Assembly: GCA_030682835.1 (NCBI GenBank) | Contig: JAUXNG010000102.1 | Coordinates: forward strand, 1-64,000 | DNA length: 64,000 bases | Direction of reading: 5' to 3' | Source of the DNA: Hydrogenophaga sp. | GTDB lineage: Bacteria > Pseudomonadota > Gammaproteobacteria > Burkholderiales > Burkholderiaceae_C | In this document: in pieces, positions 30,258 through 40,482 of the stretch | Layout: every line of letters starts with the position of its first letter | Position numbering within the stretch: the first letter of the stretch is position 1 | Made by a program: the position numbers and the translations under genes | Notes under the pieces: model-generated | Databases searched by the model: none | What the model saw: only the letters and a program-made list of their open reading frames with translations | Told to the model about the DNA's origin: nothing

Positions 30258-30455
30258 CTTTGGTGTGTCGGCATCTCTGGGGACGCTGGTACAGCATGTT
30301 GTTGTTGGACTGGGTTGTCTCCTCGGTCCCCCGCGGTCACCAGCGCGTGGCGCTGTTGCGAGTGACGAGACTGTATGCCTTGGCACCAGGAGTGTGCATC
30401 CGGACTTTCCCTTGGTGTGTGCAGGGCCTGGCACGGGACGTGCAACACACCGGGC
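30258..30455 (-). ncRNA. Candidate structured small RNA (unassigned family)
   Basis: Ends at the terminator above; nested hairpins and a possible GGTGTGT/ACACACC end-closing stem over ~190 nt; no convincing protein. Confidence 0.3.
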
Positions 30456-30477
30456 ACGTTGGGTTCAGGAAAAAATC

Positions 30478-30771
30478 ATGTCGCAAAACGATGCATTGGC
30501 CGCCGCCGCACACCTGCATGTGGTGCTGCGCCGCAAGACCGGTCGTGTCACCGACACGGAATGGATGGCCGGCAACGTGGACTACGCACGGGCCATGGTG
30601 CGCTTCGCCCGCGAAAAAGCCCATGAAGACGGCCACGCGGAACTGCTGCCGCTGGCCGACCGGCTCGAGAGCCTGGTGATGCCGCTGCCGAGCCCGCCGC
30701 TAGCCAGCCCGGCCATGGCGGCCACGCCGGTCACGGATGTGAGTGCCCGCTACATCGGTCGCCTGCGCTGA
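30478..30771 (+). CDS. Small uncharacterised protein, divergent from hoxK
   Basis: 97 aa MSQNDALAAAAHLHVVLRRKTGRVTDTEWMAGNVDYARAMVRFAREKAHED... Confidence 0.65.
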   Translation: MSQNDALAAAAHLHVVLRRKTGRVTDTEWMAGNVDYARAMVRFAREKAHEDGHAELLPLADRLESLVMPLPSPPLASPAMAATPVTDVSARYIGRLR

Positions 30772-30851
30772 GCGGGCGCTTGCCGAAGCTGGCCTCATCT
30801 ACCAGGCTTCAAAGCGGTAGCCAGTGGCCCCGCATGCGGCCCGCGGCGTGT

Positions 30852-31670
30852 TCAATCCGGCTGCGGCACCACGTGGAGTTCGCTGGGCTGGTCCAGCAGC
30901 CATTCGGTCAATGCCACGGAGCAGCGGATGTCTTCATTCAGGGGCAGGTCCTTGCCCACGACGAAGCGCAGCAGCACGTAACCCGATCGCCCGTCACGCT
31001 CGATGCGGCGAAACGCGTCGCCCCAGGTGTGGGCCGAATAGTCGAATCGTGATGCATAGCCTTCGACCCAGTCGGGTGGTCGGCACATGATGCGCGCGCC
31101 GGGGCCCCCGTGCGCCCACGGCCGCGCGTCCCGCGGATCCGGGTACAGCTCCACCTGAAAGGCCGTTGTCGAGGACTGCTGCAGCGTGATGCCGGAGATC
31201 ACGCGCGTGTCGTTGACGAAGGGCACGGACCGCGAAAAAACGGGCGCGAAGGGCTGCCCCTGCCACTGCAGCACGCGCCGGTTGGCCGCCTCAAGCGCCG
31301 CGCTGCGGCGGGCGTAGCTGGCGGCCACGCAAGCGGGTGTCTCACAGCGGTTTCGTTCACGCAACCACCGCAGCTGAGCGGCCCGCAGTGCCGCCAGCGC
31401 CGCCACCCCGTCGGGTTTGGCCTGGGCCGTGCGGTACAGCTCGTTCAGACGCTCATCGGCCCGCGCCAGCTCGGGGCCGGCACAGATCCAGTGCTCGACC
31501 GGTTTGGTGGCCCGCTGGCAGTCGAAGCCGGGGGTTGGTACAGCGGGCGTTTGCGTGGGCTGGGCCTGCACGGGCAGGGTCCCCAGCAAGCCGCACACGA
31601 GAGCGGTGAAGCGTTTGGCGGTGCGAAGGCCGATGGTCTTCTCAATCGAGCGCTTGAAAACTCCGTGCAT
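30852..31670 (-). CDS. Secreted protein with LprI-like Cys-rich N-terminal region
   Basis: Signal-like region then FDCQRATKPVEHWICAGPELARADERLNELYRTAQA (LprI-type pattern). Confidence 0.7.
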   Translation of the reverse strand: MHGVFKRSIEKTIGLRTAKRFTALVCGLLGTLPVQAQPTQTPAVPTPGFDCQRATKPVEHWICAGPELARADERLNELYRTAQAKPDGVAALAALRAAQLRWLRERNRCETPACVAASYARRSAALEAANRRVLQWQGQPFAPVFSRSVPFVNDTRVISGITLQQSSTTAFQVELYPDPRDARPWAHGGPGARIMCRPPDWVEGYASRFDYSAHTWGDAFRRIERDGRSGYVLLRFVVGKDLPLNEDIRCSVALTEWLLDQPSELHVVPQPD

Positions 31671-31897
31671 GGATAAGGCTTGAACGGAGTTCCGGCAGAC
31701 GGTGAATGGCATGTTGGATGCGAGCATGCTGCGATCCGTTGCAGATGAGAAATTCAACCGCAGGGAGCAAAGTATGGCCCCGGTTTTTCGCCCCCCCCTG
31801 CGGCTTTTCGCAGCGCGCGTGGAGCGCCCGAGCCAGACCGATGCCGATGGCAAGAGGAGCGCGTCGGCTGGCGGCACAGCAGCCCATGCCACGCAGA

Positions 31898-32515
31898 TCA
31901 GACAGCCGCAGCTCCGCGTTCACCCAGCTGCTCGGCCCGTCCCAGCCACTGCTTCAGCCGCTCGGGGCTTGCGGTGCGCACGGGGCCAAAGCTGTGCACC
32001 TTCACGGGCCGGATACCGGAGAACTCCAGGATCGCCTTCTTCATCTGGTGGTGTCCCGGCATGCGGGTCACCCAGCGAAAGTACCAGGGCGGCGAATCCA
32101 TGGTCACCAGCAACTCGGCCGAGCGACCGGCCAGCAGCCTGTCCCACAGCGATGAACCCTTGCGGTACTTGAAGGCGTATCCGGGAAGAAAGACGCGATC
32201 GATGAAGCCCTTGAGCACCGCCGGCATGGCGCCCCACCAGATGGGGTAAACCCACACGAGGTGGTGAGCCCAGGTGATGTCGGCCTGCGCCACCTGCAGG
32301 TCGGGCTCCAGCGCCTGCCCGTACCCCGCGTGGAGTGAAGGGTTGAAGGCCAGCTGCCCAAGGTCGAGAAAACGCACGTGCGCGCCAGCGCGCTGGGCGC
32401 CTTCGGCATAGGCCCGGGCCATGCCCGCACACAGACTGCCGGCCACGGGATGGCCCAGGATGACCAGGATGTGTCGCGCCACAAAAAACCTCCATTGACC
32501 GGCCAGCCTCTGCAC
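31898..32515 (-). CDS. Flavodoxin-like NAD(P)H-dependent oxidoreductase
   Basis: HILVILGHPVAGSLCAGMARAYAEGA...VYPIWWGAMPAVLKGFIDRVFLPGYAF. Confidence 0.88.
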   Translation of the reverse strand: MQRLAGQWRFFVARHILVILGHPVAGSLCAGMARAYAEGAQRAGAHVRFLDLGQLAFNPSLHAGYGQALEPDLQVAQADITWAHHLVWVYPIWWGAMPAVLKGFIDRVFLPGYAFKYRKGSSLWDRLLAGRSAELLVTMDSPPWYFRWVTRMPGHHQMKKAILEFSGIRPVKVHSFGPVRTASPERLKQWLGRAEQLGERGAAAV

Positions 32516-32628
32516 GGATCGACGGGCCCCACGTCGCCCATGCGGGGTCGGGGTGCCGGGTCTCCAGACTTGCCGGTTGTTGATGAAGGCTCGATGGTGA
32601 CCTTGCCCCGCGGGGCAGAGTCAAGCGC

Positions 32629-33120
32629 TCAGGTCGCCGGTGTGGCGGGGTGTTGTGTGATGCCCGCCGCGCTCGTGGGGGCGGTAGCGCCCTGGCTGGG
32701 AAAGGGCTGGAGCGCTGCCTGCGACCCTGCTCTCACTGGAGGAGCGATGCAGACGTGCGGGGCAGGCGCCGCGGCCTGCGCATCGCAGGTGTGCAGTTCG
32801 GCTTCCAGCAGGGCCAGTTGCGCGTCCAGGGCGGCCAGGCGCGCCCTTTCGAGCGCCACGGCAGCACGGCGCTGCGCGATCAGCTGCGCCATGCTCTCCC
32901 AGCCTGCGGTGCTGTCGATACGAGGCAAGCCCTCCAGCTCCGCCAGCCGAAAACCCAGCGCCTGGGCGTGTCGGATCAGCTGCACCCGTGCCACGTCGCC
33001 CTCACCGTACTGGCGGTAGGTGCCGCTGCGCGTGACGGTGCCGAGCAAGCCGCGGGCCTCGTACAGGCGCACGGCCTTGGGCGTGGTGCCGGTGCGGCGA
33101 GCCAGTTCTCCGATGCGCAT
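32629..33120 (-). CDS. MerR-family transcriptional regulator
   Basis: MRIGELARRTGTTPKAVRLYEARGLLG...YRQYGEGDVARVQLIRHAQALGF. Confidence 0.93.
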   Translation of the reverse strand: MRIGELARRTGTTPKAVRLYEARGLLGTVTRSGTYRQYGEGDVARVQLIRHAQALGFRLAELEGLPRIDSTAGWESMAQLIAQRRAAVALERARLAALDAQLALLEAELHTCDAQAAAPAPHVCIAPPVRAGSQAALQPFPSQGATAPTSAAGITQHPATPAT

Positions 33121-33242
33121 GAGGGACTCCGGGTGGGGGCGCGCCGCCAGGCAGCCGCTGTGGGATCAACCGCTGGGGTCACCCCCAGCCAACGAACCGT
33201 ATTCTGCGACGCCGCGCGCTGCGCACAAAAGCGAACCCCGCT

Positions 33243-34907
33243 TCACCCGCCCTGCAGAATCCAGCGCGCCGCTTTCTCCGCAATCATCAGCGTGGGGCTG
33301 TTGGTGTTGCCGCTGGTGATGGTGGGCATGACACCGGCGTCCACCACGCGCAGGCCGGCCACGCCGCGCACGCGCAGGTGGCTGTCGACCACCGCCATCG
33401 GGTCATCAGTGCGGCCCATGCGGGTGGTGCCCACGGGGTGGAAGATGGTGCTGGCGATGTCGCCGGCCAGCCGCGCGAGGTCCTCGTCGGTCTGGAACTG
33501 CACGCCGGGCTTGAATTCCTCGGGCTGGTAGCCGGCCAGTGCGGGCTGCGCCACGATGCGCCGCGTCACGCGCAGGCTGTCGGCCGCCACCTGGCGGTCC
33601 TCGGGCGTGCTGAGGTAGCACGGCGCGATGGCCGGGGCCACCGCAGCGTCCGGGCTCTTGATGCGCACAAAGCCGCGGCTGGTCGGGTTGAGGTTGCACA
33701 CGCTGGCGGTGAAGGCCGGGAAGCTGTGCAGCGGCTCGCCAAACGCGTCCAGGCTGAGCGGCTGCACGTGGTATTCGATGTTCGGATACGGCTGGTCGGG
33801 CGAGCTGCGCGTGAAAGCGCCGAGCTGGCTGGGCGCCATGCTCATGGGGCCGGTGCGCTTGAGCGCGTATTCCATGCCGATGCGCGCCTTGCCCCAGAGC
33901 GAGCTGGCCAGGGTGTTGAGCGTGGTGACGCCCGTGACCTTGTAAACCGAGCGGATCTGCAGGTGGTCCTGCAGATTGGCGCCCACGCCCGGCAGCTCGT
34001 GCTGCACCGCAATGCCGTGCTGCTGCAGCAGCGCGCCCGGGCCGATGCCCGAGACCTGCAACAGCTGCGGCGAGCCGATGCTGCCGGCGCTCAGCACCAC
34101 CTCGCGGCTGGCCTTGACCTGCAGGCGCTGGCCGTCGCGCAGCACCTCGGCGCCGGTGCAGCGCAGCGCGCCCGCCGCGTCACGCTCGAACGTGAGGCGC
34201 TGCACCGCCGCCTGCGTCCACACCGTGAGGTTGGGGCGTTTGAGCACCGGGCGCAGAAAGGCCTTGGCCGCGTTCCAGCGCCAGCCGGCTTTCTGGTTCA
34301 CCTCGAAGTAACCCACGCCTTCGTTGCTACCGCTGTTGAAGTCGGCGGTGGCGGGAATGCCGGCTTGCTGCGCCGCCTGGGCAAAGGCGTCGAGCACGTC
34401 CCAGCGCAGGCGCTGCTTTTCAATGCGCCACTCGCCCGTGCTGCCCTGGCCCTTGTGGCCGTGCAGCGCGGCAAAGGCCGGGTCGGCGGCCTGCTGCGCG
34501 TCCAGCCGGTAATGGTCTTCGTGCGCCTTGAAGTCGCGCAGGCTGCTGGCCCAGGTCCAGCTGTCGTCACCCGTGATCTGGGCCCACTGGTCGTAGTCGC
34601 GCTGCTGGCCGCGCATGTAGATCATGCCGTTGATGCTGGAACAGCCGCCCAGCGTCTTGCCGCGCGGGTAGCGCAGCTGGCGGCCGTTCAGGCCGGCGTC
34701 GGGCTCGGTCTGGTAGAGCCAGTCGGTGCGCGGGTTGCCGATGCAGTAGAGGTAGCCCACGGGGATGTGGATCCAGTGGTAGTCGTCCTTGCGGCCGGCC
34801 TCGATCAGCAGCACGCGGCGCGCCGGGTCCGCGCTCAGCCGGTTGGCAAGCAGGCAGCCAGCCGTGCCGGCACCGATGACGATGTGATCAAACTGCAGCT
34901 CGCTCAT
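33243..34907 (-). CDS. GMC-family FAD-dependent oxidoreductase
   Basis: MSELQFDHIVIGAGTAGCLLANRLSADP..., GKTLGGCSSINGMIYMRG, FHPVGTTRMG. Confidence 0.96.
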   Translation of the reverse strand: MSELQFDHIVIGAGTAGCLLANRLSADPARRVLLIEAGRKDDYHWIHIPVGYLYCIGNPRTDWLYQTEPDAGLNGRQLRYPRGKTLGGCSSINGMIYMRGQQRDYDQWAQITGDDSWTWASSLRDFKAHEDHYRLDAQQAADPAFAALHGHKGQGSTGEWRIEKQRLRWDVLDAFAQAAQQAGIPATADFNSGSNEGVGYFEVNQKAGWRWNAAKAFLRPVLKRPNLTVWTQAAVQRLTFERDAAGALRCTGAEVLRDGQRLQVKASREVVLSAGSIGSPQLLQVSGIGPGALLQQHGIAVQHELPGVGANLQDHLQIRSVYKVTGVTTLNTLASSLWGKARIGMEYALKRTGPMSMAPSQLGAFTRSSPDQPYPNIEYHVQPLSLDAFGEPLHSFPAFTASVCNLNPTSRGFVRIKSPDAAVAPAIAPCYLSTPEDRQVAADSLRVTRRIVAQPALAGYQPEEFKPGVQFQTDEDLARLAGDIASTIFHPVGTTRMGRTDDPMAVVDSHLRVRGVAGLRVVDAGVMPTITSGNTNSPTLMIAEKAARWILQGG

Positions 34908-34969
34908 GGACTTGTCTCGCTTCTTTGTTCTTGTGTGGTGGTCGGGACGCGGCACGTGGGCCAGGGCAT

Positions 34970-35254
34970 TCAGCCCGGCGGCGGCTCGTCGTCGGGCAGG
35001 GCGAAGTCGCCTCGGTGAAAGGCCGCCACCACCAGCTCGGCTTCGGCAAAGCGGCGCTCGGGCACCTGCACCCGCACCGGGATGGCGCTGGCCAGCAGGC
35101 TGTGGGTCTGCACCAGCTGCGCATCGGCCACCACCGCCGGCACGCCCGCGGCCTGCAGGCAGCCGCGCAGCAGGTAGGCCTCGGTCGGGTTGAAGAAGGT
35201 GACCAGCGTCTGCCAGTCGCCTTCATCGGGGTCGTAGGGGCTGTCGCCGTTCAT
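34970..35254 (-). CDS. DUF2007-like small protein
   Basis: TLVTFFNPTEAYLLRGCLQAAGVPAVVADAQLV. Confidence 0.7.
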   Translation of the reverse strand: MNGDSPYDPDEGDWQTLVTFFNPTEAYLLRGCLQAAGVPAVVADAQLVQTHSLLASAIPVRVQVPERRFAEAELVVAAFHRGDFALPDDEPPPG

Positions 35255-35424
35255 GGGGGTCTGCCTCATCAGGGGGGTGGATCGCCTTCGCCAAGGCCAA
35301 CCGTATTTGGATGGCTCATGGAATGGAAGGGGCAGCGGTTCGCCAGTTTGTCTTCAGCGCGCTTAAAAATCCAATGAAATCGCGCAAATGGCGATATAAG
35401 CAGAGCAAATACCCAGGTCTTCAC

Positions 35425-36342
35425 ATGCCCCGCCCTGTCCTGTCCACCGTGGACCCGAACACCCTGCGCGCCTTCGCCGCCGTGGCCCGAGAGGGCAGCG
35501 TGTCACGCGCCGCCGTGCAGCTGCACCTGAGCCAGCCCGCGGTGAGTCTGCAGCTCAAGGCGCTGAGTGAGGCCACCGGGCTGCAGCTGTTCAGCCGCAC
35601 GCCCCAGGGCATGGCGCTCACGCACGACGGGGCCGCCCTGCTACCGCTGGCCGACAAGGCGCTGGCCGCCCTGGCCGATTTCGGGCAGGCCGCCGCCGCG
35701 CTGCACACCAGCGTGCGCGGCCTGCTGCGCATCGGCACCATCCTGGACCCCGAATTCACCCGGCTCGGTGCGTTCCTGAAGCGGCTCGCCGAGTCGAGCC
35801 CGGAGGTGGGCACGGAGCTGCGCCAGAGCATGAGCGGTGATGTGCTCGCGCGCATCGGCCGCGGTGAGCTGGACGTGGGCTTTTTCCTCGACCTGCCGGA
35901 AGACCCCGCCGGCCCGCCCTACCGCCTGCGCCCGCTGGCCCGCTTCAGCTACCGCGTGCTGGCGCCGGCCGGTTGGGGCCCGCAGGTGCGCGGGAAGGAC
36001 TGGAAGGCGCTGGCGGCCCTGCCCTGGCTGGCCACGCCACCGGCCAGCGCGCACCACCGCCTGCAGCGCCGCGTGTTCGGCCCCGGCTCGCTCACCGGGC
36101 TGGAGCCCCGGCGCGTGGCGCTGGTGGATCAGGAAGCCTCCATGCTGGACCTGGTCAAAAGCGGCGTCGGCCTGAGCCTGGTTCGCGACGCGATCGCGAT
36201 GCGCGAATCACAGGCCAGCGGCCTGGTGATGGCAGACCAGGTGGCCCTGCCCTGCGACCTCAGCTTCGTCTGCCTGGCCGAGCGTGCGGGCGAGCCGGTG
36301 ATCGCGCGCGCCTGGGCGGCGCTGGACGGCGTGTGGGGCTGA
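35425..36342 (+). CDS. LysR-family transcriptional regulator
   Basis: TLRAFAAVAREGSVSRAAVQLHLSQPAVSLQLKALSEATGLQLFSR. Confidence 0.95.
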   Translation: MPRPVLSTVDPNTLRAFAAVAREGSVSRAAVQLHLSQPAVSLQLKALSEATGLQLFSRTPQGMALTHDGAALLPLADKALAALADFGQAAAALHTSVRGLLRIGTILDPEFTRLGAFLKRLAESSPEVGTELRQSMSGDVLARIGRGELDVGFFLDLPEDPAGPPYRLRPLARFSYRVLAPAGWGPQVRGKDWKALAALPWLATPPASAHHRLQRRVFGPGSLTGLEPRRVALVDQEASMLDLVKSGVGLSLVRDAIAMRESQASGLVMADQVALPCDLSFVCLAERAGEPVIARAWAALDGVWG

Positions 36343-36346
36343 GGCG

Positions 36347-36499
36347 CTACCGCAGGTTGAAGTTGCCGCCGAACAGCCCCATCACGCCGATGATGATGAG
36401 GTACAGCGCCACGATGTAGTTGAGCATGCGCGGCATGATCAGAATCAGAATGCCGGCAATGAGGGCCACCAGGGGCCCGATGCTGAGGTGCATGTTCAT
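36347..36499 (-). CDS. Small membrane protein, DUF3096-like
   Basis: MNMHLSIGPLVALIAGILILIMPRMLNYIVALYLIIIGVMGLFGGNFNLR*. Confidence 0.8.
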   Translation of the reverse strand: MNMHLSIGPLVALIAGILILIMPRMLNYIVALYLIIIGVMGLFGGNFNLR

Positions 36500-36645
36500 G
36501 AGGGGTTCGCTTTCGGTGGGGTCGGGCGCCGGCCGCCCGGCCGGCTGAAGCGCCGATGGTGTGTCCGGCGGCAGACGCCGGTCTGTGCGACGACCGACAA
36601 ACAGGCCGATGGCGCCGGGGGCGGGCTACCCCGGCGCTCGGTGGC

Positions 36646-37893
36646 TCAGCTCGACGCGCCGCCAGCGGGCTCCTGGGCGGTCGGGCGTTTGGCGCCCTGC
36701 TCCAGAAAGAAGCGCAGCATTTCGGCCGATGCGTCGGGGCCGGTCGGGTCGGTGTAGGAGCCGGTGGCGCTGCCGCCCGACCAGGCATGGCCGGCGCCGT
36801 GCAGTGTCCAGGCTTCCACGCGCGGCTGGCCGCTGTGGTCGGTGTGCACGGTGCGGGTGTAGCGCCGGCCCCCGGGCGCGGTGCCCGATTCCGTGCGGGT
36901 GTGCAGACCGGCAGGCTGGCCTGCACCGGCGCTGCGGCCCGCGTGGGCGCGGCTGGCCTGCTGCACGATGTGCTCGCCATTGCTGTGCTGCACCGTGTGG
37001 TCGCGGTCGCCGTGGAACACGATCAGCGGCACCGCCTGCAGCGTGGGGCGGCGCGGGTCATCAGCCGTGCCGGGCAGGTGCGGGCGGCCCCCCATCACGC
37101 CGCGTCCCTTCATGGCGGCCAGCGCCGACGACACATCGTGCGCCGCCGCATAGGGCAGGCCCGAGTGCGCGCCCACGGCCGCAAACACCTCGGGGTAGGT
37201 TTCGCCCAGGATGACGGCCATCGCCGCTCCGGCCGAAAGGCCGGCCACGAACACCTGCTTCGGGTTCACCGGCTGGTCGGCCAGCACCGCCTGTGCAATG
37301 CCGGCCAGGATGGCCGGCTCGCCTGCGGCGCGCACTTGATCTTCGGCGCGAAACCAGTTCCAGCAGCGCGACGAATTGGCGCCCGAGGCCTGCTCGGGGT
37401 AGGCCACCAGAAAGCCGTGTTCGTCGGCCAGGCGGTTCATCTGGGTGCCGGCGGCGAAGTCATCGGCAGTCTGGGTGCAGCCGTGCAGCATCACCACCAG
37501 CGGCAGCGACTGCGGTGTGGCGGTGGCCGCCTGGGCGGGGATGTACAGCTTGTAGACCCGGGTGCCCGCCGCCGACGTGTAGGTGCGGGTCACCGAGCGC
37601 CCCTTGCTGGCACGCGGGGCCTTGGCGGCGCGCGAGGTGCGAGCCTGGGGAACGGTGTCGTCCCCGGTCGATGGGTCGTCGCCTGTCACCAGCTCGCGGG
37701 CCACCACCTCGATGGCGTCGTCGCTGGCCGGGGAGGCATGGCCACGGGGTCCCGTTTCGGCGGGTGATGGGTTTGCCAGCCCGGCCGAAGCCAGTGCCTT
37801 TCGGATGGTTTCGGAGACCCCGCGCATGGGGCCGCTCTGGGTGTCGAGGCCGGCCGAGGCGAAGGCTCGCTCAATCGTGTCTTGAATGGTCAT
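36646..37893 (-). CDS. PHB depolymerase-family esterase
   Basis: RVYKLYIPA...LPLVVMLHGCTQTADDFAAGTQMN, GLSAGAAMA lipase box. Confidence 0.92.
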   Translation of the reverse strand: MTIQDTIERAFASAGLDTQSGPMRGVSETIRKALASAGLANPSPAETGPRGHASPASDDAIEVVARELVTGDDPSTGDDTVPQARTSRAAKAPRASKGRSVTRTYTSAAGTRVYKLYIPAQAATATPQSLPLVVMLHGCTQTADDFAAGTQMNRLADEHGFLVAYPEQASGANSSRCWNWFRAEDQVRAAGEPAILAGIAQAVLADQPVNPKQVFVAGLSAGAAMAVILGETYPEVFAAVGAHSGLPYAAAHDVSSALAAMKGRGVMGGRPHLPGTADDPRRPTLQAVPLIVFHGDRDHTVQHSNGEHIVQQASRAHAGRSAGAGQPAGLHTRTESGTAPGGRRYTRTVHTDHSGQPRVEAWTLHGAGHAWSGGSATGSYTDPTGPDASAEMLRFFLEQGAKRPTAQEPAGGASS

Positions 37894-38006
37894 GGTGTCA
37901 TGCCCTCGGTAAGGGGTTTCAGGTCCGTGGCCGGGTGGGCCACGAAGGAGGTTGTGTGTCACTGGGCAATCGGGGTGCACGGTGGACGAAAAAAGGCTCA
38001 TGGCGG

Positions 38007-38426
38007 TCAGAAGGTGCGGCTGGCGAGCGCCTGGCGAACGGCGGGTGGCGCGTGAAACGCCCCCAGCACGGACACCGACTCGATGGCGGCCTGCGCCAGC
38101 TCCGGCGACACGTCGTCGGCGATCCGGGCCAGCCCCACCACCTGAATACGCAGCCGCTCTCCCGCAGCCACGGCGCGCTCCAGATCGGCCCGGGTCAGGT
38201 GTTGCAGGCCCAGCGTGAGGGTGCGGCGTGCCACGGTCTGGCGCAGGGTGTCGGCGTGCACGGCAAGCAAATTGCGCACCGCCGTGCGAATGAGGTCGGA
38301 ACGGTTGGAATAAAAACCTTCCTGCACGAGCAGATCGACCTGCCCGAGATCCACCACGCCAAGGTTGACGGTCATCTTTTCCGTTTCACCGATACGGGTG
38401 CGGGGTTCTGCCAGTGCGCTGCTCAT
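38007..38426 (-). CDS. CopG/ribbon-helix-helix-like transcriptional regulator
   Basis: VDLLVQEGFYSNRSDLIRTAVRNLL. Confidence 0.75.
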   Translation of the reverse strand: MSSALAEPRTRIGETEKMTVNLGVVDLGQVDLLVQEGFYSNRSDLIRTAVRNLLAVHADTLRQTVARRTLTLGLQHLTRADLERAVAAGERLRIQVVGLARIADDVSPELAQAAIESVSVLGAFHAPPAVRQALASRTF

Positions 38427-38657
38427 CTATAAACCTTCCATATGGAATCCGTGTGGATTCCGCATGGATGGCATTGCACCACGGGCCGCGCGGTTTCGGC
38501 AAGGGCATACGGTAGTTCTCATGCGCTTCGTGTGGTGATGCCCTGCCCCGCCGTTCATCGATTCACCCCTGGCGAGGTGCGGGCGTGGCCCAGCCAACAG
38601 CGTGCGCTACAAAACAGACGCCCAGCGGCGGTGCACCCAGACTGCTGAGGCCCCCGC

Positions 38658-39743
38658 TTGCCACCGCCCCACCCCATGCCACTGCCACCACCGGGCCCCC
38701 CGCCTCGCCCTGACGCTTCCGCTGCCCGCCCGGACCGCAGCCGGACGCTCATGATCGGCCTCCTCACGCTGGGTCTGGCGCTGCTGGCCTGGTACCTGTC
38801 GGCGGTGCTGCTCATGCTGTTTGGCGCGGTGATCGTGGCGGTTATCCTGCACGCCATGGCCGCACCCATGCAACGCCACCTGAAGCTCAAGCCCAGGCCC
38901 GCCGTGGCCGCCTCCGTGGTGCTGGCCCTGCTGTTCGTGGCGCTGGTGAGCTGGCTGATCGGCGACCGGCTCACCAGCCAGTTTGAAGACCTGCGCGAAC
39001 GACTGCCCACGGCCCTGACGGCGCTGTTCGACTGGCTGCGGCGCTACCCCATCGGTCAGGCCCTGCTGGAGCTGTGGGACAGCGCCAGCGTGGGCGACGT
39101 GCCCTGGACGCGCGTGGCCTACGCCGCCACCCAGACGCTGAACGCGGTGGGCACCGTGCTGCTGATGGCGCTGGTGGGCGTGTACCTGGCGATCGATCCG
39201 CGCCTGTACCGCGTCGGGCTGGTCCGGCTGGTGCCGCCGGCCCACCGGGAACGCATCAACGATGCGCTGCTGGCCAGCGGCCACGCGCTCTCGCGCTGGC
39301 TGGTGGCCCAGAGCTTTTCGATGCTGTTCGTGGGCATCACCACGGCCGTGGGCCTGGCGCTGCTCGACGTGCCGCTGGCCCTCACACTGGGCGTCATCGC
39401 CGGCCTGCTGGCCTTTGTGCCCTTCTTCGGCGCGATTGCCGCCGGGGTGCTGGCGGTGCTGATGGCTTTCACCCAGGGGCCCACGCAGGCGCTGTACGTG
39501 GGCCTGCTCAGCCTGGTGATCCAGCAGGTGGAGGGCAATGTGATCATGCCCCTGGTGGAGCGCTGGGCGGTGTCGCTCGCGCCCGCCCTGGCCATCATGG
39601 CCGCGGTGATCTTCGGTGTGCTGTTCGGACTGCCAGGGCTGGTGCTGTCCACACCGCTGATGGTGGTGACGATGGTGCTGGTGAAAAAGCTCTACGTGGA
39701 AGGCTTGCTGGAAGGCGCACCCCCGTCGTCGTCCCCCCGCTGA
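38658..39743 (+). CDS. AI-2E family transporter-like permease
   Basis: 361 aa, multiple TM; NVIMPLVERWAVSLAPALAIMAAVIFGVLFGLPG. Confidence 0.88.
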   Translation: MPPPHPMPLPPPGPPPRPDASAARPDRSRTLMIGLLTLGLALLAWYLSAVLLMLFGAVIVAVILHAMAAPMQRHLKLKPRPAVAASVVLALLFVALVSWLIGDRLTSQFEDLRERLPTALTALFDWLRRYPIGQALLELWDSASVGDVPWTRVAYAATQTLNAVGTVLLMALVGVYLAIDPRLYRVGLVRLVPPAHRERINDALLASGHALSRWLVAQSFSMLFVGITTAVGLALLDVPLALTLGVIAGLLAFVPFFGAIAAGVLAVLMAFTQGPTQALYVGLLSLVIQQVEGNVIMPLVERWAVSLAPALAIMAAVIFGVLFGLPGLVLSTPLMVVTMVLVKKLYVEGLLEGAPPSSSPR

Positions 39744-39752
39744 GGGGCGTCG

Positions 39753-40481
39753 TCAGCCGGGGCCCAGGCGAATGACGGTGGCGTGGTCCGTGGACTCGGC
39801 CTTGCCTGAGGGCTCCAGCCACAGCAGCCGCACCGGATGGGCAAAACCGTGCTGGTGGGCACCCAGCCACAACAGCGCCTCGCGCACCACCTCGGGTGGC
39901 AAACCGGCCGCCACCACAAGCGTGGCGCGGCGCGGACGGAAATGCCGCAGCGCCTCGCGCCCCGCCGGGTCGCCAGCCAGGTAACCACAGTCCCAGGGGT
40001 CGGCCGGCTGCCGGGTGCGCCACCACTGCACATCGTCCCGCTTGACCCGCAGCCGCAGCCAGAGGCCGGCCCAGCGCCCGCCCGCCGTGCTCAGCAAATG
40101 GCTGCCATCCAGCTCGCGCGAAAACGCCTCGGCCAGTGCCAGATGCCGCTCGTTCGAGCCCCCTTGCAACAGCGCCACCGTCAGCCGCTGATCCACCCGC
40201 GGCAGCGCCCCCGGCCGCCACCAGGGGCGGCGCCCATCACCGGTGCCCGCGTGGCACCACGACGCCAGCGCCTCCCAGGCCGTGCGTTGCCCAGCATCCA
40301 GCGGGCCGGCCGTTGGCAATGCCGTACCGGGCGGCGGCGCCAACCGCAGGGCAGCGCCATTGAAGCGGGCCAGCAGCGTGGGCAGCACATGGCGCAGCAG
40401 CACCCAGCCCAGCACACCAGCCGGCAGCAGCGCCAGCCACCAGCCCACGCTGTTCCACAGGAGCACCAGGGTGGCGCCCAT
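39753..40481 (-). CDS. Hypothetical membrane-anchored protein
   Basis: 242 aa with N-terminal TM; coding continuous with flanking minus-strand gene. Confidence 0.65.
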   Translation of the reverse strand: MGATLVLLWNSVGWWLALLPAGVLGWVLLRHVLPTLLARFNGAALRLAPPPGTALPTAGPLDAGQRTAWEALASWCHAGTGDGRRPWWRPGALPRVDQRLTVALLQGGSNERHLALAEAFSRELDGSHLLSTAGGRWAGLWLRLRVKRDDVQWWRTRQPADPWDCGYLAGDPAGREALRHFRPRRATLVVAAGLPPEVVREALLWLGAHQHGFAHPVRLLWLEPSGKAESTDHATVIRLGPG

Positions 40482-40482
40482 G

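Noticed and set aside
30230-30455. RNase P RNA (GGGAAAGTCCGGATG resembles GAGGAAAGTCCGG)
   Set aside because: Region too short and the other conserved RNase P elements are not seen; match judged coincidental.
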